Assembly (NCBI GenBank): GCA_026003235.1
Contig: BPGW01000001.1
Span: 280,224-344,223 of the forward strand
Direction: 5' to 3'
Length of the DNA: 64,000 bases
Source: Bacteroidia bacterium
Lineage (GTDB): Bacteria; Bacteroidota; Bacteroidia; SpSt-205
The notes beneath the pieces are model-generated. The model did no database searches. It was not told the DNA's origin and saw nothing but the letters and a program-made list of their open reading frames with translations. Positions 30,696 to 39,326 of the stretch are shown piece after piece. Numbering within the stretch: position 1 is the first letter of the stretch; each line of letters opens with the position of its first letter. The position numbers and the translations under genes are program-made.

Positions 30696-31465
30696 ACCAG
30701 CGGAAAAAAGTCGCCCCAGAGGCGCTGGCCGCCGTCTATGTAGATGGTTTCGCCTGTGATGTAAGTAGCGTACGGGGAAGCCAGAAAGAGGGTGAGGTAG
30801 GCGACCTCTTCTACGGTGCCCAGGCGGCGCAGCGGGATCTTCTCCGCTAAACCCTGCTTGAACTCCTCAGGATACTGCTCCAATCCAGAGGAAGCGATGA
30901 TGCCGGGGGCTATGGCGTTGACGCGTAGGCCATAGCGGCTCCACTCTACGGCGAGGGTGCGGGTGAGGTTCTCCACGCCCGCCCGGGCCGCCCCCGTGTG
31001 CAGCATACCTGGAAAACCCCGATATATGTTGGCGATGATATTCAGGATCAGGCCTTGGCGAGCCGGCAGGAAAAACCGATGCGCCATCGTGTAGATCACA
31101 TTCCAGGTGCCGAGTAGGTTGTTCTGGATCACGGCGGCAAAACCCTTAGGGGTGATGTTTTCGGCGGGGGCCAAGTACTGGCCGCCGGCGTTGTTGACGA
31201 GCAGGTGGAGGGCACCGCACTGCTCTTGGATGTGGTCGGCCAGGGCCGTGACGTCCTCCAGGGAGCGGATATCGCACCGGTAAGCGTAGACGGGGCCAGC
31301 TTCAGCGAGGGTCTGAGCGGCGTGGTGGAGTTTTTCTTCGCTGCGGCCGCAGATGACGACAGTAGCGCCGGCACCCAAGAGCGCCTTTGCGATGGCGTAG
31401 CCAATGCCGCTTCCGCCGCCGGTTACGAGGGCCACTTGACCTTGCAAGGGGGTGCCAGCTAACAT
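30692..31465 (-). CDS. Short-chain dehydrogenase/reductase, enoyl-CoA reductase-like
   Basis: QVALVTGGGSGIGYAIAKALLGAGATVVICGR...LVNNAGGQYLAPAENITPKGFAAVIQNNLLGTWN. Confidence 0.9.
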   Translation of the reverse strand: MLAGTPLQGQVALVTGGGSGIGYAIAKALLGAGATVVICGRSEEKLHHAAQTLAEAGPVYAYRCDIRSLEDVTALADHIQEQCGALHLLVNNAGGQYLAPAENITPKGFAAVIQNNLLGTWNVIYTMAHRFFLPARQGLILNIIANIYRGFPGMLHTGAARAGVENLTRTLAVEWSRYGLRVNAIAPGIIASSGLEQYPEEFKQGLAEKIPLRRLGTVEEVAYLTLFLASPYATYITGETIYIDGGQRLWGDFFPLV

Positions 31466-31468
31466 AGC

Positions 31469-32332
31469 TTAGGGTTTGGGAGGCAAGTTAAGAAAAGCTC
31501 GGGTTTCGGCGAGGGTAGCGGGCTCCCGGCCCAGCATGCGGGCCAGCCGTACCGCGGCTTCTACGAGCTCGCCGTTAGAACGGGCCATTTCGCCCTCAGG
31601 GAGGTAGAAGTTGTCTTCCAGCCCCACGCGGATATGCCCGCCGAGGGTGAGCGCCACGGCGATGAGGGCCCATTGCCTTCGTCCAATGCCAATTACTTGC
31701 CAATGGCTCCCAGGAGGCACACTCCGAGCTTGGTGTACAAGGTTCTCCGTCGTAGCGGGAATGCCCCCCATCACGCCCATCACGAAACTAAACACATACG
31801 GCGGTCGCAGCAATCCCATGTCTATGAAGGGCGTGGCATTGTGAATGTGCCCGCAATCAAAAACCTCCATTTCTGGCAAGGTCCCCGCTTCCTGCATCAC
31901 CTGGAGGAAGTACTGAATGTCCCCAAACGGGTTCTGAAAGACGAAGTCGTGGTAAAAGCGTCGCGTTTTGGGCGAGTAGATGGCGTAGTTCATGGAGCCC
32001 ATGTTGAGGGCGGCCATGTCGGGGCGTAGCGCTCGGATGTGGTGTATGCGCTCTTCACGGGGTAGCCCCACCGCCCCCGTAGAAAAGTTGACGATGACGT
32101 TGGGGGTGCGCTGACGAACCTCCTCGTAGATTTGGCGGTAAGTTTCCACGTCAAAGGCGGGGAGGCCATTGGGCTGACGGGCGTGAATGTGCAGGATGGT
32201 GGCCCCGGCTTCTACGGCGCGGCGCCCTTCTTCGGCGATCTCCGCTGGCGTATAAGGAATGTAAGGGCACTGCTCACGCGTAGCTAAGACGCCAGTCAAA
32301 GCGGCCGTAATCACGACTTTGTTATCACTCAT
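31469..32332 (-). CDS. BKACE family (DUF849) beta-keto acid cleavage enzyme
   Basis: MSDNKVVITAALTGVLATREQCPYIPYTPAEIAEEGRRAVEAGATILHIHARQPNGLPAFDVETY...GGHIRVGLEDNFYLPEGEMARSNGELVEAAVRLAR. Confidence 0.9.
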   Translation of the reverse strand: MSDNKVVITAALTGVLATREQCPYIPYTPAEIAEEGRRAVEAGATILHIHARQPNGLPAFDVETYRQIYEEVRQRTPNVIVNFSTGAVGLPREERIHHIRALRPDMAALNMGSMNYAIYSPKTRRFYHDFVFQNPFGDIQYFLQVMQEAGTLPEMEVFDCGHIHNATPFIDMGLLRPPYVFSFVMGVMGGIPATTENLVHQARSVPPGSHWQVIGIGRRQWALIAVALTLGGHIRVGLEDNFYLPEGEMARSNGELVEAAVRLARMLGREPATLAETRAFLNLPPKP

Positions 32333-32342
32333 AGGGCTGGGG

Positions 32343-33158
32343 TTATCTTCCTTTCCAGGTTGGCTTGCGTTTCTCTTGGAAGGCGCGCAGGCCTTCTTGG
32401 AAGTCTTCTGTTTGGACCAGTTTGAGCAGTTCGCCATGCAGGTCTTCGTGAGAGAGGTGGGCTAAGTGGTGGTAAGCGGCGATGCCGCGCTGCTGGGCCA
32501 GCGGCGCGCCTTCCCGCAGCTGGGCAATCAGCTGGTCTGCGGTGGTGAAGACGGCTTCGGGGGTTTCCACCAAGTGCGTGACGAGGCCCCAGGGTAGTAG
32601 CTCGGCGGCGGTGCGAGCCTCTCCTACCAAGCACCAGGCTAAGGCCAAGCGGGGCGGCATAAACGCAGAGAGGGCTTTGAGCACCTGGAAAGGGAACAGG
32701 CCTCTTCGTACCTCCGGCAAAGCAAACCGTACCCCTTTGTGGGCTATCACGAAGGTGGCCCCTGTGATGAGGAGGAGCCCGCCGGCCACCACATCGCCCG
32801 TCACTTCGGCAAGAAGGGGCCGCGTGAGCAGCGGGAAAAAGGCATGTAGTACGATAGGTTGGGCGGCTTTAGGTACCGTTGAGGGGGACTCTTCTTCGCC
32901 AGCGAAGGCCCGCAGGTCAGCGCCCGCACAGAATACCTCCCCTGCGGCCCGTAGCCTCACAAAACGAAGGTCCGGCTGGGTCTCGGCCCAAGCCAGGCCG
33001 TACGCCAGCTCGTTCAGAAGGGTAGGGCTGAGGGCATTCCGTCGGCTGGGGTTCTGGAGGGTCAGCAAAAGCGTATCCCCTTGCACGGCCCACCCCACCT
33101 GCGCCCATTGGAAGCTCTCAGGGGGGGCCAACCGGGGAAAGTACTCGGCTAAGCTCAT
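32343..33158 (-). CDS. Enoyl-CoA hydratase/isomerase family
   Basis: LQNPSRRNALSPTLLNELAYGL...FCAGADLRAFAGEEE...GVRFALPEVRRGLFPFQV. Confidence 0.9.
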   Translation of the reverse strand: MSLAEYFPRLAPPESFQWAQVGWAVQGDTLLLTLQNPSRRNALSPTLLNELAYGLAWAETQPDLRFVRLRAAGEVFCAGADLRAFAGEEESPSTVPKAAQPIVLHAFFPLLTRPLLAEVTGDVVAGGLLLITGATFVIAHKGVRFALPEVRRGLFPFQVLKALSAFMPPRLALAWCLVGEARTAAELLPWGLVTHLVETPEAVFTTADQLIAQLREGAPLAQQRGIAAYHHLAHLSHEDLHGELLKLVQTEDFQEGLRAFQEKRKPTWKGR

Positions 33159-35203
33159 GTTTCAGAGATAGGTTCAATGCGGAGGAGCTCGGTACCAGCG
33201 TCCACGGTCTGGCCTTCGCTTACGAAGACGGCTTTTACTTGGCCTGCTTGGTGGGCGGTAAGGCGGTTTTCCATCTTCATGGAGACGAAGACGAGCAGGG
33301 GCTGGCCAGGGGTGACCGTGTCGCCAGGCCGAACCAACACCTGGACCACTTGGCCAGGCATGGGGGCCCTGTATTGGCCTTCTTGGGGGGAGGCCCTGCC
33401 TGACTCAGGGAAACGGGGCATTAGGCGCACTTCTGCGTGTCCTTTGCCTGGTTCGTGTAGCCAGTGGAGGGACCCTTCCTCGGAGAGAGCGATACGCAGG
33501 GTATGATGCCGGCCCTGCCATTCGTAGACTACCTCGTGGGGGCCAGCATGGAGGAGCCAGGCTTGACCTTCTTGGTCAAAGGCCCGGCATACGTAGCGGC
33601 GGTTGTCCAGGGGGCGATAGGCCACGGTGACCGTCTTGTGGCCTACCTGCCAGCCGTAGGGCAGAGGGGGATCGGGCAGATTCCGCCAGCTTGGGGGGAA
33701 ATGGGGGAGCCCAGGTAGGCTGGCAGAGGCCTGAGCCAATCGCCACAAGGTCAGCCCCACAAGCCAGGCTGCCCATGTGTCGGTGTCAAAACGATGCGCC
33801 AGTTGGTCAAAAAGGTCTTTGCGCCGGCTTAGAAAGGTGGTGTCATACTGTCCGGCCTGGACAGAAGGATCGCTGCTAAGCAGTGCTAAAAAGTCCAGAT
33901 TATGGCGCAGCCCCAGGCAGGTCAAGTGCGAGAGGGCATAAGCCAACCGCTGAAGGGCCTGGGGACGAGTGGGGGCATGCACGATGATTTTAGCCAGCAG
34001 AGGGTCGTAAAAAGGCGATACTTCTGTGCCGGTTTCTACGCCGCTGTCTATCCGGAGGTAGGGGAGCTCGGGAACCTGCCATTGGAGGATGCGCCCTGCA
34101 GAAGGCCGGAAGTCCGCTGCGGGGTCTTCGGCGTACAGCCGCACTTCTATAGCATGGCCGGCCGGTCGAAGGTCCTCTTGCTGGAAAGGCAGCGCTTCGC
34201 CAGCCGCTATCCGGAGCTGCCATTCCACCAGGTCCAGACCCAAGAGCGCCTCCGTAACCGGATGCTCAACCTGCAGGCGGGTGTTGACTTCAAGGAAGTA
34301 GAACTCGCCTGGCCCTACGTAGAGAAATTCTACGGTGCCGGCGTTGTCGTAGGCGAGGAGGCGGCCAATCTGGAGGGCTGTCGCCGTGAGGGCCTGCCGG
34401 TCTTCTTGCGAGAGCCCCGGCGAAGGCGCCTCTTCCCACACCTTCTGATACCGGCGCTGAAGAGAACACTCTCGTTCGTAGAGGTGAACCAAGTGGCCGT
34501 GTTGGTCGCCAAGGAGTTGTACCTCAATGTGGCGGGCGCCGGGAAAGTACCGTTCAAGGAGCAGGTCGCCGCAGCCAAAAGCGTTGAGGGCTTCTCGTTG
34601 GGCAGCGTCAAAAGCTTCTTGAAACGCAGCGGGTTCGGAGACGATGCGCATACCTTTTCCTCCACCACCGGCGGCGGCTTTGAGCAGAACGGGATAGCCC
34701 AGCTTGGCGGCGGCGGCCTGGAGGGCTTCGGGCCCGGCCTCCGGCTCGTAATAGCCTGGAATCGTCGCAATCCCATGGGCCGCCATCAGGGCGCGAGCCT
34801 CGGATTTGGACCCCATGCGGGCTATGGCTTCTGGATGCGGACCTACGAAGCGCAGGGGGGGCTGGCCTGAGGCTACCCGCTGCGCAGACCGCTCCGCCAC
34901 CTGCCGGGCGAACGCTGCATTCTCGGAGAGGAAGCCATACCCAGGGTGAATCGCATCAGCCCCAGATCGGTCCGCAATGGCCAGAATCTTCTCAACGCTA
35001 AGGTAAGTCTCGGCGGGGGTCTGACCTTGGAGGGGATAGGCTTCGTCGGCCTCGCGTACAAAAGGGGCTTCCCGGTCCGGGTCGCTGTACACGGCTACGG
35101 TCCGAATGCCCAAGCGCCGGCAAGTACGCTGGATCCGCCGAGCTATTTCGCCTCGGTTTGCGATGAGCACCTTGCGAATCGGCTCAATGCCGGAAGACGC
35201 CAT
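33155..35203 (-). CDS. Acyl-CoA carboxylase biotin carboxylase/BCCP subunit (MccA-like)
   Basis: KVLIANRGEIARRIQRTCRRLGIRTVAVYSDPD...KAAAGGGGKGMRIV...C-terminal VFVSMKMENRLTAHQAGQVKAV. Confidence 0.92.
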   Translation of the reverse strand: MASSGIEPIRKVLIANRGEIARRIQRTCRRLGIRTVAVYSDPDREAPFVREADEAYPLQGQTPAETYLSVEKILAIADRSGADAIHPGYGFLSENAAFARQVAERSAQRVASGQPPLRFVGPHPEAIARMGSKSEARALMAAHGIATIPGYYEPEAGPEALQAAAAKLGYPVLLKAAAGGGGKGMRIVSEPAAFQEAFDAAQREALNAFGCGDLLLERYFPGARHIEVQLLGDQHGHLVHLYERECSLQRRYQKVWEEAPSPGLSQEDRQALTATALQIGRLLAYDNAGTVEFLYVGPGEFYFLEVNTRLQVEHPVTEALLGLDLVEWQLRIAAGEALPFQQEDLRPAGHAIEVRLYAEDPAADFRPSAGRILQWQVPELPYLRIDSGVETGTEVSPFYDPLLAKIIVHAPTRPQALQRLAYALSHLTCLGLRHNLDFLALLSSDPSVQAGQYDTTFLSRRKDLFDQLAHRFDTDTWAAWLVGLTLWRLAQASASLPGLPHFPPSWRNLPDPPLPYGWQVGHKTVTVAYRPLDNRRYVCRAFDQEGQAWLLHAGPHEVVYEWQGRHHTLRIALSEEGSLHWLHEPGKGHAEVRLMPRFPESGRASPQEGQYRAPMPGQVVQVLVRPGDTVTPGQPLLVFVSMKMENRLTAHQAGQVKAVFVSEGQTVDAGTELLRIEPISET

Positions 35204-36791
35204 ACCGATTAGAAGCGTAGAGGGGTTGCTGGTAAACCACCGCCAAACAAAGGCCTAACACTTCGCGGGTCTGGCGGGGGTCAATCACCCCATCATCCCA
35301 GAGCTGGCCTGTGCTGTACCAGGCGGTGGAAGTTTTCTCTATTTCCTGGATGAGGTGACTCCGGAGGGCAGCGGCCTGGGTTTCATCAAGGGGCGTGCCA
35401 GCTTTTTCGGCGGCTTGCCGTTGGATTTGCTCCATCACCCCAGCCAGCTGTTCGGCTCCCATGACGGCAATGCGGCTGTGGGGATAGACAAAGAGAAAGC
35501 GAGGGCGATAGGCCCGGCCGGCCATGGCGTAGTTTCCTGCGCCGTACGAAGCCCCCACGATAAGGGTCAGGTGCGGCACATCGCTGTTAGCCACGGCGTT
35601 GATGAGCTTGGCGCCGTGGCGGATGATACCTTCCGCTTCGTACTGCCGCCCCACGATGAAGCCCGTGATGTTCTGCAGGAAAAGCAGCGGCACGCCCTGG
35701 CGGTTGCACAACTCAATGAAGTGCGCCCCTTTGTTGGCCGAGTCAGGGAAAAGGACGCCATTGTTGGCCAGGATGCCGACGGGATAGCCGTAGATCTCGG
35801 CCCAGCCGGTCACAAGGGTGCTCCCCCACAGCGGCTTGAACTCCAAGAAGCGAGAGTCGTCCACCAGCCGAGCGATCAGTTCCCGGATGTCAAAAGGCTG
35901 GCGAGGATCAGCCGGCACAATCTGAAGGATCTCTTCAGGGGGGTAGCGGGGCGGCCGGGCAGAAGAGGGCACAAAGCCGGCCGAAGGACGAGGTAGCCGA
36001 CTTAGGATTTGTCGGGCCAGTAGGATGGCCTCCAGTTCGTTTTCGGCCAGGAAGTCTGCCAGACCGGAGCGCGAAGCGTGCACTTCTGCGCCGCCCAGCG
36101 TCTCTTCGTCTACGATTTCGCCAGTGGCCATGCGGACTAAAGGAGGACCCCCTAAGAAGGCATACGCCTGCCGGCGCACAAAGATGGTGTAATCGCTCAT
36201 GCCAGGCACATAAGCCCCGCCCGCTGTAGAACTTCCCATGACCACGGAGATGGTAGGGATGCCCTCCCGGGAACGGCGAGTAATTTCTCGGAAGATAGCG
36301 CCCCCCTGGATGAAAACGCGAGCCTGCTCAGGCAAGTCAGCTCCTGCGGACTCCACGAAGTTGACCACAGGCAGCCGATTCTCCAAAGCTATCTCGCTGA
36401 GCCGCAAACTTTTTTGAAGTGTGGGTAGGTCTACTGCGCCGCCTTTTTCGGTGCCTACGTTGGAGATTACGAGGGTCCAATGTCCTGCCACGAGTCCAAT
36501 CCCCCCTACGGTGGTGCCTCCTGGGGAAGAGGTTGTGCCCCCTAACCCAGCCAGGGGCAAGAGCTCTAAAAAAGGTGAGCCTTCGTCCAGCAGGTAGGCG
36601 ATTCGTTCTCGCGCTAAAAACTTACCCTGGGCGCGGGCTTTTTGAATGTGCTTTTCACGCCCCTGGAAGAGGGCTGCTTGGTGGTGCTGGCCAAGGAGTT
36701 CCAGCAAAGAGGCCCACTGCCGAGCGTTTTCCTGGCTCTCCGGCGAAGGGCGCCAGCGGGAAGTATACACCGGCAGCAGGGCTCCGCTCAT
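35184..36791 (-). CDS. Acyl-CoA carboxylase carboxyltransferase subunit (MccB-like)
   Basis: RERIAYLLDEGSPFLELLPLAG...GVLFPDSANKGAHFIELCNRQGVPLLFLQNITGFIVGRQYEAEGIIRHGAKLINAVAN; start at 36791 from TATGTTTG. Confidence 0.9.
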   Translation of the reverse strand: MSGALLPVYTSRWRPSPESQENARQWASLLELLGQHHQAALFQGREKHIQKARAQGKFLARERIAYLLDEGSPFLELLPLAGLGGTTSSPGGTTVGGIGLVAGHWTLVISNVGTEKGGAVDLPTLQKSLRLSEIALENRLPVVNFVESAGADLPEQARVFIQGGAIFREITRRSREGIPTISVVMGSSTAGGAYVPGMSDYTIFVRRQAYAFLGGPPLVRMATGEIVDEETLGGAEVHASRSGLADFLAENELEAILLARQILSRLPRPSAGFVPSSARPPRYPPEEILQIVPADPRQPFDIRELIARLVDDSRFLEFKPLWGSTLVTGWAEIYGYPVGILANNGVLFPDSANKGAHFIELCNRQGVPLLFLQNITGFIVGRQYEAEGIIRHGAKLINAVANSDVPHLTLIVGASYGAGNYAMAGRAYRPRFLFVYPHSRIAVMGAEQLAGVMEQIQRQAAEKAGTPLDETQAAALRSHLIQEIEKTSTAWYSTGQLWDDGVIDPRQTREVLGLCLAVVYQQPLYASNRYGVFRH

Positions 36792-36869
36792 CCCCACAAA
36801 CATACAAAGCCAGCCGTTATACCCCAAACCAGCGGGCATTCAGCTCTGAAAAAAGTTACATTTGCTACA

Positions 36870-37559
36870 GTGGAGGTCAATCAGCCCCCCTCTATCCGCA
36901 GCATAGCGGACCTGCTGCGCATCCTGCAGGAGCACCCCGAATGGCGGGCCCAGCTCCAGGGGGTCCTGCTAAGCGAACGGCTATTAGCGCTGCCGGATCG
37001 GTTTGATGCGTTTGTAGAGCGGGACCATGCGGCTATTCGAGCTTTGCTTGAGCAGGCTTCTCACCATCTGGCCAGTGCGTCGGCGCGGTTGGATCGGATG
37101 GAAGCGCAGATTGAGGCTCTCACGCAGCGGGGCGGCGATGAACTGGGTCCTGGAGCTGCGCTTTGAGAAGCGGGCTATACCCCTTCTTCGTCGGGACTTT
37201 CGGCGCGTGCGCGTGCTATCCGGACAAGAATGGGGGGACCTCCTGGATGAGGCCGAAGAGGCAGCGATCCTCACGCCAGAAGAGATAGACGAACTCAGTC
37301 GGCTGGATGGGGTGGTGGAGGCGTATCGTCGAGAGACCGCGCACCCGTAGCGATCGCTGTGGAAGTGTCGGCGGTGGGGGACCGCTGGGATGTAGAACGG
37401 GCCGCTCGCCGAGCCGCTCTCTTAGCCCGCATCCTCTCCTGGAAGCGCCAGCAGCCCTGCCAAGGTGTGGCGGCCGTGGTAGCTGAGTTCTTCACCGCTG
37501 GTGCTGTAGAAAGCGCTCGCTCCTACGAAACCCTTCTTCTCTCCTTTGAGCTGGATTAG
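36870..37559 (+). pseudogene. Coiled-coil plus PD-(D/E)XK-nuclease-like hypothetical protein, split by frameshifts
   Basis: SIADLLRILQEHPEWRAQLQGVLL...LDRMEAQIEAL / RAIPLLRRDFRRVRVLSGQEWGDLLDEAEEAAILTPEEIDELSRLDGVVEAYRRE / VAIAVEVSAVGDRWDVERAARRAALLARI across three frames. Confidence 0.6.
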
Positions 37560-37748
37560 CGGCCGCCCTCAATTCGCTGGGCCTGCACTTCTGCCTCGTG
37601 ACCCCAGGCGTACCCCCCAAAGATGTCATCCCTTCCGTGTGCTGCGAGGGCGGCTCCTGGTTATTTTGTCCTGAAACAAGCCCCGCCAGCTCCACCAGGA
37701 AAAACTTGCGCAGACATAGGTTAAGGACGATTCGGGCTTTTAGGACTT

Positions 37749-38330
37749 CTATTCCCGCACGAGGGGCAGGCGGTAAGTCTGGCCGGCTCCTTCTATGACG
37801 ACCCAGTAGAGGCCTTTTTGTGGGGGCAGGGCGAGGACGGTCTCGGTGCCCTCAAAGGTGTAGGTGGCCACCATCTCACCGAGGCTGTTGTACAGCCGTG
37901 CGCTCCAGGGGCCGGCGTGGGGCATCTGCAGGGTCACGGTTTCCTGACTGGGGTTGGGGAAAAGGGCCAGCGTGGCTTCCCCGGCGGCCTTGCCCTGCGC
38001 CTGGGCTCTGCTTCCCGACCCAAAAAGAGCGTCCGCAGCTTTTTCGCAGCCGCTGCCGGCCCGGGAGACGAGCATCACATGGCGAGCTTCCAGACAGCGC
38101 ACCATGAACCGCTGGAAGGCCGGATCCTCAAGGCTCTCGCAGACTTGCCGGTCCACCACTTCGCCGCTGGCGGTGCGGCAGGTCAGGATGTACGGCTTTT
38201 TCTGCGCAGTGCCGTCTGACTCTTCAAGGCGCGCTTCGGCTTGCTGGAGGGGGACAGAACGGAGTGGGCGTACCTTCTGCCCCCACCCCAGCCCCAGAAG
38301 CGCCACGAGTATCGCACCTATCCGGGTCAT
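37749..38330 (-). CDS. Secreted protein with type IX secretion C-terminal sorting domain
   Basis: C-terminus ALFPNPSQETVTLQMPHAGPWSARLYNSLGEMVATYTFEGTETVLALPPQKGLYWVVIEGAGQTYRLPLVRE is a type A CTD; start placed at MTRIGAILVALLGL. Confidence 0.8.
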   Translation of the reverse strand: MTRIGAILVALLGLGWGQKVRPLRSVPLQQAEARLEESDGTAQKKPYILTCRTASGEVVDRQVCESLEDPAFQRFMVRCLEARHVMLVSRAGSGCEKAADALFGSGSRAQAQGKAAGEATLALFPNPSQETVTLQMPHAGPWSARLYNSLGEMVATYTFEGTETVLALPPQKGLYWVVIEGAGQTYRLPLVRE

Positions 38331-38366
38331 GAGGCGCAAGATACGACTTTTCAGGCAAAGTCGCAT

Positions 38367-39218
38367 TCAGTCCCACATGTCAAAGGCCCACACCACCGCT
38401 ACCCAGTAGTTGGTGTCTTCTATGTAACAGGCTCCTCCGCAGCAGCCTCCTAAGGAAGAGCGTAAGTCAAAGCCTATACTTACCCGGTCGCCCCGGCTCA
38501 CCTCGCAATTTTGCGTACACTCATACACCCCAACCTGGTCTTCATTAAGACAGAACCCACTGGTGTAGATTTCATAAAGGTTTCCATTTCTGGAGAGCGC
38601 AAGGCCTCGGGTACGGATGGTAGGGGTGTTCCCACTATTATTGCCTACACGAACAATCACTCGTACGATGCGTCCATTGTACGGGACGACCCATTGGGCG
38701 CGGGCTTCGCTGTTTGGTGCCGCGGAGCCTACGGGTAGCGCAGAAGCAGAGCCGTAATCATCATTTGCTTCACCCCCAGGAGGAGCAAACCAGCTGATAG
38801 TATTAGCAGGCGAGCCGGACCAGCTGCCATTATGATACTTATGGTACGATACATGGCGAAAGCGCCCAAATATGTCTCCGTTAGACTGAATCCTCATTCG
38901 CTCAATAGGTGTAGGTGCTCCTCCACTTCCTGGTGGGGCTGTCCAAAAACCTATATGAGCACTAAAGTTTCCATCATCTATGCCGATGATCTGGGCTGGA
39001 GGTCCTCCCGGCCGTCCTCGCCAGGGAGCAAACTCTAAGTAGGTTTGACGGTTAGCCCCTCCATCGGCGGATAAGCGCAAGCGCCCTCCTACGCTGGTGC
39101 TGGCTGGATCGTGATCGTAGACTTCCAGCCGGGTAGCGGGTGTAGCGATCCCAATCCCGACATTCTGCGCCAGCGCCAGGCTGGCTAGTGCAAGCCCTGT
39201 AGCGACCTTCCGGTACAT
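38367..39218 (-). CDS. Secreted protein resembling tail-fibre/adhesin sequences
   Basis: MYRKVATGLALASLALAQNVGIGIATPATRLEVYDHDPA signal peptide and GIG.ATPATRLEV motif; Cys pairs near the C-terminus. Confidence 0.55.
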   Translation of the reverse strand: MYRKVATGLALASLALAQNVGIGIATPATRLEVYDHDPASTSVGGRLRLSADGGANRQTYLEFAPWRGRPGGPPAQIIGIDDGNFSAHIGFWTAPPGSGGAPTPIERMRIQSNGDIFGRFRHVSYHKYHNGSWSGSPANTISWFAPPGGEANDDYGSASALPVGSAAPNSEARAQWVVPYNGRIVRVIVRVGNNSGNTPTIRTRGLALSRNGNLYEIYTSGFCLNEDQVGVYECTQNCEVSRGDRVSIGFDLRSSLGGCCGGACYIEDTNYWVAVVWAFDMWD

Positions 39219-39326
39219 ACCGCAAAGCTATGTAGCAAGCCTGAATTCTGCAAGCGGCTTGATACAAGAGTGCAAAGGACCTGGGTAGGGACTCAGGATA
39301 AGTGGGGCCTTTCTACCTTTGCTGGG

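Noticed and set aside
33902-34870. 322-aa plus-strand ORF opposite the biotin carboxylase
   Set aside because: Shadow ORF; the minus strand has unmistakable biotin carboxylase motifs.
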